Shown: positions 35,801-46,106 of the stretch, in pieces | Numbering within the stretch: position 1 is the first letter of the stretch | How the letters are laid out: each line of letters begins with the position of its first letter | DNA from: Adineta ricciae | Taxonomy: Eukaryota; Rotifera; Eurotatoria; Adinetida; Adinetidae | Length of the DNA: 64,000 bases | Direction of reading: 5' to 3' | NCBI GenBank assembly: GCA_905250025.1 | Contig: CAJNOJ010000338.1 | Span: 37,926-101,925 of the forward strand | Translations under genes and position numbers: made by a program | The notes under the pieces: model-generated | What the model saw: the letters and a program-made list of their open reading frames with translations, nothing else | Database searches by the model: none | Told to the model about the DNA's origin: nothing

Positions 35801-36702
35801 CAAGAACCACAACGACTTCATTGTGGAGAAAAGCTACTGAGAGCCAAATTCCATCTGTACATCTTGTAGAAGCCACGTTGAAACGAGTACCAGTTACACG
35901 ATTTAAAAAGTAGGATTTACCTAAAGTGATCAAGAAACCGTGTTTAAGGGGTTGCAAAGCTAGCGTATTTACATCTAAATGGTACAAAATATCATTTGCA
36001 TCCTTAGTCTTGAGTATTCCTATTTGCACACATTCTTTAAAGAGCGTAGTAAAAACCGAGGTAATTGATACGATATGCATTCAACTTTCCGAATAAGCTG
36101 TAAGACATATTTTCGCTCTTCACAATTTAACGTATGAATTCTCTATCTTTTAATCAGTTGATCAGACTTCGTAAAAGAATAAAATATTCACATATATGTT
36201 TGATGTGTTCATCTAACCCAGCGACTTAAGTAAACTCATAAGTCTGACTTGCAGATTAAAAATAACAGCTTCAACTTTTTTCAAAACTGACATACGCTTG
36301 ATGTCAGTTGTAATCGAATTCCATTCTACTCAAGTGAGATTCCTGAAATATTTTGTTCATAGGTTAAAACTATCGAAAAGTTGAGATAGTCTCCTACCCC
36401 ACTACACTCCATTGATTTGTGTAGCATGTAGAAAATTGATGATCATGTGACTTACCTCCACTTTGTCGACCGACGATTGCAATTACTTTCACTGGTTGAG
36501 CACATTCTAATAATAGCTGCTCGTATGAACCTATTCGGGTCAGTTCTGTAATACATTGAATAAGACCGGTTTTATTGTCTTTCGAAATTTTCCATGCAAC
36601 AATATCATTGGTAATATTTCGTCCGTCCTGTAATGGGAACATATTAGATTCTTCAATTGTGGCAACATGAATTGGTACACGTGTTTCAATAATTCGTCGC
36701 AT
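32862..36702 (-). CDS. VLIG-like large GTPase with Cys/His-rich region and C-terminal vWA domain
   Basis: Three exons (36702-36456, 35920-33291, 33233-32862) join in phase to 1,082 residues. The first intron splits the P-loop: GRQSGG in exon 1, KSYFLNR in exon 2. Further G motifs are RCTDGIW, LDCEG (G3) and IRDV (G4), the pattern of very large interferon-inducible-type and GBP-like GTPases. The middle has a long run of Cys/His motifs of the form H-x-C-x-x-x-C, like NF-X1 or other zinc-binding repeats. The C-terminus is a vWA domain with MIDAS motif DATGSMSS and GGGDGPE/AVLDGL, the second split by a 57-nt in-frame intron. Such proteins are probably cytosolic GTP-driven assemblies; the role here is unknown. 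The frame is open upstream to a TAG at 36721, beyond which another long frame follows. Confidence 0.8.
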
Positions 36703-36720
36703 ATCATGTAGTGAAATTTG

Positions 36721-39330
36721 CTATAATCGGCGAAATATTATTTTCCACTCAGGTTCATCTGTAAATGATTCAATCTCTAAGGTCATTCCAACCGTGTATA
36801 AATGAGTAAAATATGTATGTAGTTTATTTGGTGTTGGAAAAAGCTTTTCAGGTAAAATCAGAACGATTTGTGTTTTGCAAGGACTCCCAATAGAATCTGA
36901 CGATGGACCAAACTTTCTTTGGGCTATGTAGAAAATGTCAAGCACCGGAAAGCCTCTAACTTGTTGTGATTCATCTCGGTGTACTTCAAGCGTGCGTGTA
37001 GCTGACAAACCTCGCAATAAAAACACTGTGACGTTACTCTTTTTATCAAGAAGAGTGACATAAGTGTTCGTTTGATCAGCAAAACTTTTAAATCCAACAA
37101 AACTAAGTGGTTCAATAATTGGTAAAGTACCAGTTTTGGTCCATGTTAAATCGTATATGTCAACTGATGTTTTACACTGGAGCAAAATACACTTACCCGT
37201 GGAAATTACATCTAGAGCAAAATATATTGATTCAGGATCACCTGTTGGACTCAACTCGACTTTTTTAATGTAAGTATCTTCGTTTACTCGACGACAGACA
37301 TGTTTCATAGTTTCATTAATATATCGATATTCGATAAGATTTGATTGTTCGTCGAAAAAGAGAATGGAATCACTGCCGTATAAGAAGCAAGCCGTTTCAA
37401 TATGAATCAGGACTTTTGGAGATCCATCTTTATCAAATAGATCTTCGACTATCTTATCATATAAAGTGTGCACAGGAGTCGGTGCTTGTAAGCAGCCAGT
37501 TCGCTCATCCATCTTGCCACGCTCTACCCGCCTATTGAGATTGTCATATATAAAATAGATATTTGATTTTTCGTTCATGAGAAATTTGGTAACTGGCGAC
37601 GAGAGTCGTCGAGCCAATTCTAATTCCGGATTGTCTGCACGAGAAAAATTGAAATAATAAAGTGATGACTTCCCAGGTGGAAAATTACTCAAACTAAGAT
37701 ATCCAATTTTGTTTGATACAAAGAAAAGTTGAGATAGCCGAGGATTTTCTATCGAACCCGCCTCGCGTATTTTTAATTGAAAAGGTTTTCGACTTATTTT
37801 GAAATCACCAACATTGGCTTCGACATCAATTATCGGATTGATTTCGTAAAAATTACAGTTCAAATCGAAGTGAGACGTATGCGTGGTTTTCTGTGCACGT
37901 TGGTTTAACCAAAGAACAAGTTCATTAATGGAGGATTGTCGAATGTCTTTTTGTGAGTCAGTTAGCGATACGTCTCGCTTTTGTAAATATTTTTGCCAGG
38001 ATTTCTTGATGTCATCATACAGCTGGCTATTGCGGTCCTTGTGCATCATATATTGAAGGCTTTCTGGTTCATATTTCTGTAATAATTCTTGTAATTCGTA
38101 TATTTTGTCCGAGCAGTTGCCCACTTGATGTATTGATTTGACAATATAATCAACTGTAACACAAGAAGATGAACATTTCGTTCCCGATTTTGTATAATCT
38201 GAAATCGATGTTTCTAGTGAATTTGAAAGGTCTCTTCCAACAGATGATCCGCAGGAATCCTTTTTGAATTCTTGTCCGTTATAGTATTTCAAGCAAGAAT
38301 GATCTTTAAATTGCTTAACAAGCTGTTTAATATATTGTTCATTAGCCTTCACTAGATTATCGCGCGTTATCGATTGGTAGCGTTCATGTATTTCATCGAG
38401 AAGCGTAACAAAGGCGGCATGTTCTTCATCAGGTATAAACTCGCGAAATACTTTCATAGCACGATCTTTCAAAGTGCTAAATAAATCCGGCTTAAACCAT
38501 GAACCTTCCACGTATGTAATAGCCTTGTCATAATCAATGGGCTTATTTGAGTTCCTGTACGAGTTCTCAAGATCTTTTGATGAAACTATAATTTCTTTTT
38601 TCTTACTTTCAGTGTTACTATGTAGATGATGCATGTAAAGAAATTGAGTATGATCTTGTAAAACGCGTATCTGAGTATCGCATCGGCTTTCTAAACTATT
38701 GTGCCTATCACGACAGTTGTCAATATGGGGTGGTACTTGACTATTGTTTAATTGTGAAATGGAAATTGTCTCATTTGGACGAACACTACGTTCTTGCAAA
38801 TGTACGGTAGTATTCACTGTATCTTGAAATGGGTTGGTTGTGTTTGTTTCGTTCTCAATACCATCCGGAGGAATAACCACAATCCTTTCGCATACGTCGA
38901 GCATGTATCGTACATAATCAACAGCTAGTGCGGTTGGAGATAATGGGCCTGACCAAAGTGTTGATCCTGGTGGACAATATAAGAACGCTACCTGATTGAA
39001 GTTCTTCACTAAAAGTAAGCTTTCTCTCGCTTCATGAATTGTATTTGTTGTTACTGGCAATGCTAACTGAGACGTGCTATCATCCAGCAAATGTTGTAAT
39101 ACTTCCTGTGATTTGTCTTGTGTAATATTAAGAAATTGACTCGCAGCATTAGTTACTTCTTTTGCATCGCCGATAAAACCTACACAAGTTATTTTACCAG
39201 CATCCAGAGAAAATTGGCTGAAGAATTTCGAAAATTCGTCGGCATTGTACTTGATCTTCTTTAATTTATATTCGCTTGAGATATCCTCAAATGTCTCAAA
39301 CACTTTGGCGTATGTTAACGTAGCGTCCAT
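36721..39330 (-). CDS. 869-residue protein of unknown function, in frame with and just upstream of the GTPase
   Basis: One uninterrupted frame from ATG 39330 to TAG 36721-36723. No domain recognised. The first 180 residues look globular and the middle is helical and charged. The last 350 residues are beta-rich and may form a propeller-like fold. There is no signal peptide or TM segment. After the TAG the same frame goes on without a break (six codons to the next ATG at 36702) into the GTPase exon. Possible readings: N-terminal half of one gene with a new nonsense codon or read-through, or a separate gene 18 bp upstream in an operon-like pair. No good donor site was found that would splice out the TAG, although the TAG itself could serve as an acceptor. 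Confidence 0.65.
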   Translation of the reverse strand: MDATLTYAKVFETFEDISSEYKLKKIKYNADEFSKFFSQFSLDAGKITCVGFIGDAKEVTNAASQFLNITQDKSQEVLQHLLDDSTSQLALPVTTNTIHEARESLLLVKNFNQVAFLYCPPGSTLWSGPLSPTALAVDYVRYMLDVCERIVVIPPDGIENETNTTNPFQDTVNTTVHLQERSVRPNETISISQLNNSQVPPHIDNCRDRHNSLESRCDTQIRVLQDHTQFLYMHHLHSNTESKKKEIIVSSKDLENSYRNSNKPIDYDKAITYVEGSWFKPDLFSTLKDRAMKVFREFIPDEEHAAFVTLLDEIHERYQSITRDNLVKANEQYIKQLVKQFKDHSCLKYYNGQEFKKDSCGSSVGRDLSNSLETSISDYTKSGTKCSSSCVTVDYIVKSIHQVGNCSDKIYELQELLQKYEPESLQYMMHKDRNSQLYDDIKKSWQKYLQKRDVSLTDSQKDIRQSSINELVLWLNQRAQKTTHTSHFDLNCNFYEINPIIDVEANVGDFKISRKPFQLKIREAGSIENPRLSQLFFVSNKIGYLSLSNFPPGKSSLYYFNFSRADNPELELARRLSSPVTKFLMNEKSNIYFIYDNLNRRVERGKMDERTGCLQAPTPVHTLYDKIVEDLFDKDGSPKVLIHIETACFLYGSDSILFFDEQSNLIEYRYINETMKHVCRRVNEDTYIKKVELSPTGDPESIYFALDVISTGKCILLQCKTSVDIYDLTWTKTGTLPIIEPLSFVGFKSFADQTNTYVTLLDKKSNVTVFLLRGLSATRTLEVHRDESQQVRGFPVLDIFYIAQRKFGPSSDSIGSPCKTQIVLILPEKLFPTPNKLHTYFTHLYTVGMTLEIESFTDEPEWKIIFRRL

Positions 39331-40664
39331 TCAACAAAATTTTATTTTAAAAGAAAAACAAGGAAATGGCCAGTAGAAGTGTCACTAAATGATACACCGA
39401 CAGTGACTGACTCTTTTTTTATATAGATTATTCACTATGAGTTTCTTCCAACATGCTTATCAGAAGAAGAATAGGTAAACATATTTCTTTTTCACCACAC
39501 TTATGTGTATGTCGCATTCAGCAGAGTGAATCATCAACAGTTGTTTTTTCTTATCTTTCAAACTTTATAGTTTTATTATACGTTGTTGTCGTGGGACAAT
39601 TTTCAAATTTATGAAACCGTTCTTTAAGAATGCAATGACAATATACTCATTGTTCTTTTTAAGTAAGCAAATAGCCAATCAATATTTATAGGTAATGAAC
39701 GTGAAGACGGATAAGAGACGTATAAACCGAGAGTCGAAGTGTTCCTATTCTCTCAAGCAATATGCTGAAAGTTAAATTTAGAATCTTCAATATGTTAGAG
39801 TAAATGCATTTACTTTATGGAATTAAAACGTTATATTCCCATCCTGAAAGCATGAGTATAATAAACCGAAAATGGGATACTGAGGGTATGAGGGTGAATA
39901 AAATGATCGAAACCAATGTCATCAAAATCAATGCCTGAACAATGAGTTCTAATTGCAAAAACAAGTCTAATAGAAATAAAAGAATTTTATTCGAAGCATT
40001 CAGAGAAATTCGATTAGTTTCAGCGAGTGTTTTGACTCTTTTAGAACTATGGGACTAAAGCGAATCATTCATCGAATACATTTTACATCTCGAATATTCG
40101 ATTTTATCTCACTGTCAGAACAGCAAAGTAGATAAACTGCATCAGTTCGTTCTTGTCTTCAAGTCTAGATGGATTTTTGTAAGAGAATGATCGTTTTCTC
40201 AAGAAGTATCATCGTAGTCACAGTACAACAGAATGTTTTTCGAATCAAATGTCGGCAGTCATGTCAAAAGCTGTTTTACGATTAGCTTGTATATCCTTCC
40301 GCCTATCGTAAAAGATCTTCGTGTGATCGTGAGGTATAACCTTGGGATCCTATTGACTCAATAAACACATACTGAATTTGATGGATGGGAGAGGAGTGAG
40401 TGTAAAAGTAATGCCATTCATTCTCGAAATAATTGTGAAGTGAAAGACAAAAATCGAATCGTTTGAAAACAATATTAGTCGAAATGCTACCAAAAATATT
40501 CAAATGTGGACGAATGTGTTTGTCTTCGAATGAAAGAAACGAAATTTCTCAACAGATAAACAACATTCGAAAGTTCTATGATAAGATTTGCATTCTGCTG
40601 TTGACAAATACCAAACGTTTATCATTTATACGGCAACAGAATATGTTGGAAACTTTCTTTTGTC
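39331..40664. other. Divergent intergenic region
   Basis: Lies between the 869-residue gene (-) and the caspase-NHL gene (+). No gene or RNA feature recognised. Presumably contains both promoters. Confidence 0.4.
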
Positions 40665-42586
40665 ATGGCGCGTGCAGAATATCGAAACGATTCTCGTCGT
40701 AAATTGGCTTTGATAATCGGAAATGGTGATTATGTCATGGGAAGATCTTTATTCAATACAACAAATGATGCAAAACGAATGACAAATGTTTTAAAACATC
40801 TTGGATTTGTTATTCATGGAGGTGAACCGAAACTAAATGTAACTTTCGATGAATTTGCCGTGACTTTGACGAGTTTTATTTGTTCAATCGGACCAAACGA
40901 TTTGGTTTTGTTTTATTATTCTGGACATGGAATTCAATGGGAGGTAAATTAGTCTAATAATACCACTTTCTCTTTCTATTTTCTTCTTTCTCTCGTACAG
41001 GATCAAAACTATTTGATTCCAGTGGATAATTTCAAAGAGGAAAATAATCGAAGAGTCGAACTGAGTGGAATAGATTTAAAAAGACACGCGATCAATGCAC
41101 AAACTTTTCTGAATACTCTCGATGATCGGGATCCATTTGCAATTTTATTTTTCTTGGATTGTTGTCGAACATACCATTTAAGACATGAAGAATTACGGAA
41201 AAATCGATCAAAAGGTGATCTGTCTACTCATTTTCAGGGATTAAGATTAATGCCTTTGAAGATTGGTTCATTAATTGCATTTGCTTGTGCACCTGGAACA
41301 ACCGCGGATGATGGAAATAGTGAAGAGAAGAATGGATTATTTACAAAACATCTTTTGAGACATCTTTCAACATCGGAGGAAGATATTTTCGGAATATTAA
41401 CGAATGTAACAAAAGGAGTTGTTGAAGAATCGAACAAACATCAAATTCCACATGTCACATTTTCGTTAACTGAAAAGATTTTCTTATTCAATGAAAAGCA
41501 AAGTAAAGATCAAATCAAAGAGAAATATATCAGGATAGAGAAGGACTAGATAGGTGTATAGTCATTGTTGGTCTCACTTAATACGAAATTGGCTCTACTG
41601 GATATTTACGTTTCGAAAATGGAACCGAGAAGATTCTTCAACAAAATTTTTTGAAGATTGTTTTTTTTGTTTCGATTTTCAAATCATTTTCGACTCTTTC
41701 TTCTTAAGTAGAAAGCAAATTCAACAAATGGAAACAAAAAGGAACAACTGTAGCAGGAGGATATGGAAAAGGTCACGAATTAAATCAGCTCTGGCATCCA
41801 ATTGGAATTTTCATTGGCAAACGCCTAAATCTGTTTATTGCTGATTATCATAATCATCGAATCATTCGATGGAAACCAAATGAAAGTCAAGGAACGATCG
41901 TGGCAGGTGGAAAAGGAATGAATCAATTAAATTGCCCAACATATGTGATTGTGGATGAAGAAAATGATTCATTGATTATTGCTGATAATGGAAACAAACG
42001 AGTGGTTCGATGGTGGAATGAGAATGAACAAGAAGTTCTCATTGATAATATTCAATGTTGTCGATTGACCATGGATCGAGATGGATTGCTTTATGTTTCG
42101 GATTGGAATAAACATGAAGTGAGAAGATGGAAAATAGGAGAAAAAGGTCGAGGAAAAGTAGTTGCTGGTGGAAATGGAGAAGGAGATCAACTGAATCAAC
42201 TGAATTCTCCCGGTTTTATCTTTGTGGATGATGAAGAATCTGTTTATGTTTCAGATTATGAAAATCATCGTGTGATGAAATGGAGAAAAGGCGCAAAGGA
42301 AGGAATTGTTGTTGCGGGAGGGAACGGTTGTGGAAATCATCCGAATCAACTGAATGGTCCTCAAGGAATTTGTGTTGACAAGTTTGGTTGCATTTATGTT
42401 GCCGATTGGGGAAATGATCGAATAATGCGTTGGTGTAAGGGTGACAGAGAAGGTGAAATCATTGTTGGCGGAAATGAATCAAATCAGTTGTGTTTTCCGA
42501 TGGATATTTCATTTGATGTTAAAGGAAATTTGTATGTTACTAATTATGGAGATCATCGCATCACAAGATTCGACTTATATTCTTGA
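40665..42586 (+). CDS. Caspase-like (C14) protease fused to a six-bladed NHL propeller
   Basis: Exon 1 (40665-40943) and exon 2 (41001-41502) encode a caspase/metacaspase-type domain. It starts with LALIIGNGDY, has the catalytic His in FYYSGHG (residue 88) and the catalytic Cys in ILFFLDCCRTY. Exon 2 runs open to a TAG at 41547, but a GTAAAG donor at 41503 and an acceptor at 41708 join it in phase to exon 3 (41709-42586). That exon encodes six NHL blades (IVVAGGNGCG, IYVADWGNDRIMRW and the like). Total 552 residues. No signal peptide or TM, so cytosolic. The propeller is probably a sensing or targeting module for the protease. The 206-nt second intron is longer than others here, so two separate transcripts remain possible; but exon 3 has no ATG of its own ahead of its first blade. 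Confidence 0.75.
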
Positions 42587-42769
42587 AATCGATTTCGAAA
42601 ATACAATTATCTGAAGAAATAAATGATTTTTCCTTTCAATCGAAATCATGCGAATGACTTTTCGTCGGATGATGTCGGCACATTTATGATGATGACATTG
42701 TAGATATAAAAAATGGCCAAATGGATGTGAGTTGTAAGATAAAAAATCCACACAATTCTTTCAGACAAT

Positions 42770-43316
42770 GGAAACAAAATGCAACTGTAAAAAGTTTTTC
42801 ATAATAATACGAACCATTGACTCGATCATTTGTATTGGCATTGAATTGTACTGAACCAGACACACCAAGAAATTCGATTGCATTTAATAAAAAGTTTTAA
42901 TGAACAAAACGACGATAAAAACAAGGTGAAGATCCAATAAATGTTGAACACGAAGAAGTATTTAACGATGAGTAGATTTGTTGTAGAGACTTAATCAATG
43001 TCCATGTCGCATCAAATGCAAATAATGTATAATTGCTCATTTTTTCTAAAGTTAGATAAGTTTCAGGTTCATATTGCGACCAAATTTCGTCAGCCTCATT
43101 CAATAACGTGCTGTTTATTGGTTCATTGACAATAACACTCGTCACAGGCTCAATAGTAAGTAGTTCAATCAGATTTTCACGAACAGTTTCATTAAAAGAG
43201 TCTAATGGGATGTTCGTACTCGATGTACATGTGAGTTGTAGATCAACAATATTCAATTGAAGTGCATCTTGTATAATCGAGATTGTGTAGTTCGATTCAG
43301 TCCATACAACCACAAT
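42770..43316 (-). pseudogene. Fragment of a receptor ligand-binding (ANF/GABA-B type) domain
   Basis: The minus frame of 138 residues contains YTLFAFDATWTLIKSLQQIY, the typical end of a type I periplasmic-binding-like receptor ectodomain. After a single in-frame TAA (42897-42899) the frame goes on with NFLLNAIEFLGVSGSVQFN and NDRVNGSYYYEK, the segment that always follows it. The first part of the ectodomain and all TM segments are missing. It is a broken, truncated receptor, convergent with the caspase-NHL gene. Confidence 0.7.
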
Positions 43317-43523
43317 TAAAGTTGAACTTTGTGTTAAGATCTAGTACTTGGAAACTATTCCCTGATAAATGAGTGATTGGTTCGATTCATGAAAAAAGAA
43401 GAATCCTTTTCTTGTATTAATTCTCGCGTGGGACACAATGCTATGATCTAGGTGAGGGTCAGTAATAACCACAGTGCCCTATTTGTTTTTCACTGTATCT
43501 GAATACACTCAACAATGGAACAA

Positions 43524-43539
43524 TTCTCTCAGAAAAGGG
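43524..43539 (+). repeat. Inverted repeat, right arm (partner 30594-30609)
   Basis: TTCTCTCAGAAAAGGG, complement of the left arm with one mismatch. It lies 31 bp before the point (43571) where homology to block D starts. Confidence 0.5.
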
Positions 43540-43570
43540 TCGGCGAATCCATAGGATGAGCGTTACTTGT

Positions 43571-44730
43571 GATACTTGTAATCGGAAACAATTCAAACTT
43601 CTCTTATACTTGAATGCCAATACTGCATATGTACTGGTTGTGTTAACATATCAACAATATGCGACAGGAGCATTCTTATTCATCGTCAATGATCCTAAGA
43701 AGGTTGAATTTAAAACTATCAGTGAGTCATATTGGATAGACAACGATGAAAGACAAATTTTTCTTCGTATCAAATAGATAAATCATCAATAATTTACTCA
43801 GTGTATTCATCAACATTGAATGCAAGTAGTCAAACATATACTCGATGTTTTCTTGTACCTACAGTTTACTACGAAACGTTCAAATGAATGTTTTCATCTA
43901 GGCGGATTCTATAATATTAGAAGTGCAAGTGATTATGAGCTGTACGGATATTTTTATGAAGAAAATTTCGATTCGTTTATAATCTATCAACAAATTTAAT
44001 TGAAGAAAGTGATACCGACTGTTCTCCTGAAGGATTTCGATTTTTTCGTAAATTCACTACTGACACAATGTACATCTTAGATGTTACTATATTTACTTCG
44101 AAAGTCACAGGTTCATTCGCAATCTTCGTATCTGGTCCGGTGAATGTAACTCTCGAACGTACAGGTATGCAGTTTTGCTTTCTCATGATCCTGCCAGTAA
44201 AAAATACTTGTTGAACAAATGTTTAGTTCAAAATTCCGGCAGTTGATATGTTGGGAATATGTGTAATATGCACGTCGAAGGTATTTGGTTGACTCTTGAT
44301 AATATTTTAGGTCATGTGATCAATAAAACCAAAATATTTCATCAACAACCATTTTCATTGAAGATTAGTTCGACTATGGCAATAATTATGTTCGTTGCAG
44401 ACTTGATAAACGACGTTTTGTGTTTAATCACACTTGAAAATAGGAAATTACGAGAAATGGGATGTGGACTGCATCTTTTCATCTAATCGCCTATCTTTCT
44501 TCTTACAATTTCGATGCTCTTAGCAAAGTTTTGGTTTACTGTTTCTACTCAAATGAACATCTCGATTCGCCTGTCGATACTCAATGATGAATTCAAATCA
44601 ATGGGATTTCCTTTCAAGTTTTTCTTCCATTCGAATAATTGCTTAAATGGATGTGTAGCCTGTGAACAACCTGTTTATGTCCTTAAGTTGACAGACAAAA
44701 TCCTTTCTTTTTCAAATAAAAAATGTTGAT
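43571..44730 (+). pseudogene. Extracellular-repeat plus 7TM receptor, inactivated (block C)
   Basis: Two copies of an extracellular module can be read: 43571-43777 (FKLLLYLNANTAYVLVVLTY) and 43900-44165 (TMYILDVTIF...SGPVNVTLERT). A frame change inside the second lies near 43975-44005. From 44330 a 7TM start follows (ISSTMAIIMFVADLINDVLC, KLREMGCGLHLF). An in-frame TAA at 44484-44486 interrupts it, then it continues (SPIFLLTISMLLAKFWF, CLNGCVACEQPVYVLK) and ends at 44728. Later TM helices are absent. The same stop is present in the copy at 55.4-55.8 kb. It was a cell-surface receptor of a family with repeated ectodomains; dead now. Confidence 0.7.
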
Positions 44731-45233
44731 TGGTACGATCTAATCGAAAGTAGAGTTGTCCTTTGATGAGGTAACGTCACTACAGCGTAACGGTGACTCG
44801 TATTATTCGTAATGTTTTTATCTTCGTTCTCTTCTTCTTCTCTGACACAAGTATCTATTTACAACGGATACTACGTTCCTTTCGTCCACGTTTCCTTTTC
44901 CCCTGTAGCATATTTCGTAAGTAATTAGTCAACGATTTCTCTGTAAGCATTTGAGATTTGAACATCAAATTAGTATAGAATTTATAAGGAAGGAAATGAG
45001 TTATAGAAAACGAATAGAATGGAATGATTGATGAAACAAGCTCTGACTTGATATGATTAATTACCGTCTTTTTTTTCTCACAGAATGAAATTTACATAGA
45101 AGAAATCAATCGTTGTGATGCAACACGATTGAAGTGAATTTTTCTTTGCAACTTTCATCAAATGTCAAAAATCTCCGAATTTAATTTCAGATATTTATCC
45201 TAAAATCGAGTTTCCTTCATAGAAAAAAAACCA
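44731..45233. other. Intergenic, no gene seen
   Basis: Matches 55784-56325 of block D along its length; the CTT tract there is much shorter here. Contains the promoter side of the zinc-finger gene. Confidence 0.5.
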
Positions 45234-46106
45234 ATGGCATTATCGACACGACCTTGTGCATTTCGTCAATGCAGACAACCATGTCGAGCGTTATGTTTAT
45301 TTTGTACTCAATATCTATGTCGTGAACATTTCGATAATCACGATCATTCGATTAATGCACAAATTCCAACGTTAGTGAAACAAATCAAAACACTAATAAA
45401 TCAACTTGATGATAGTCTTAATCCCATCTCATCGTCTTTAAAGTGTTTAAATCAATGGCGAATAAATGCTCATCGAACAGTTGATCGATTCTATGAAGAA
45501 AAATATCGACAATATCAACAAATCATTGAAAGGAAAACCGACGAACAGAAAAGACAATTTGATAAAATGGAAATAAAATTGAGTGAATTAATTCGACAAC
45601 AACAAGCAACAGACGAAGAAATTAATTCAATGCAACAATTGATTGAAAATATGAAATTTAACATTCGAAACATGAAAAATCTTCGTTTAAATATCAATCC
45701 ATTACTCATTGCTGATAATCTTGTTACTATTCCAAACGAGAATTATGGAATAGTTGATCCAAACAATCATTTTGTTTTTGAAAATTGTGAGAAATTTTAT
45801 ACTCTTGATAAATCACTCTCACGGTGGAAAGTTGAAAAACAAGCAAAAGAAATTCCAAATTCAATGAGTATGTTTATTTTACAAACAATTCGTCAGTTTA
45901 TCGATACACATGGATCGTCAAACATGGAAATTATAATGAAGAAAACGAAAGATTTGCTTAACATATCGTATGGTGAACATTGGATTGTTCAAATTGTTGA
46001 TGAACGTGAAAATCAATATTCTGAAATCGATGATTTTGTTGAATGTTTACGAGCGAAAGAAACACAATTGAAATGGATAATTCGAATTTTAAAAAGAAAT
46101 TTTTAA
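45234..46106 (+). CDS. Zinc finger (B-box-like), coiled coil and dynein-light-chain-like C-terminus
   Basis: One exon, 290 residues. Residues 8-38 hold Cys 8, 13, 17, 21, 24, 29 and His 32, 36, 38, a B-box-like zinc site. Residues 50-160 are a charged coiled coil (KYRQYQQIIERKTDEQKRQF). Residues about 205-288 (IPNSMSMFILQTI... KKTKDLLNISYGEHWIVQIV) follow the pattern of dynein light chain LC8/DLC proteins: helix, I-K-x-x-x-D, Y-G-x-x-W-x-V-x-V, then beta strands. B-box plus coiled coil recalls TRIM proteins, but no RING or SPRY/NHL is present. The DLC-like end would serve dimerisation or cargo binding. It is preceded by ATG in a purine-rich leader identical in the second copy. AATAAA overlaps the stop (46105). 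Confidence 0.7.
   Translation: MALSTRPCAFRQCRQPCRALCLFCTQYLCREHFDNHDHSINAQIPTLVKQIKTLINQLDDSLNPISSSLKCLNQWRINAHRTVDRFYEEKYRQYQQIIERKTDEQKRQFDKMEIKLSELIRQQQATDEEINSMQQLIENMKFNIRNMKNLRLNINPLLIADNLVTIPNENYGIVDPNNHFVFENCEKFYTLDKSLSRWKVEKQAKEIPNSMSMFILQTIRQFIDTHGSSNMEIIMKKTKDLLNISYGEHWIVQIVDERENQYSEIDDFVECLRAKETQLKWIIRILKRNF

Noticed and set aside
35921-36080. Extra N-terminal 50 residues on the GTPase exon frame
   Set aside because: They lie in the intron; splicing 36456 to 35920 restores the P-loop and leaves the total in phase.
41554-41844. Plus-strand frame of 96 residues after the caspase exon
   Set aside because: It covers intron and the NHL exon in the wrong frame.
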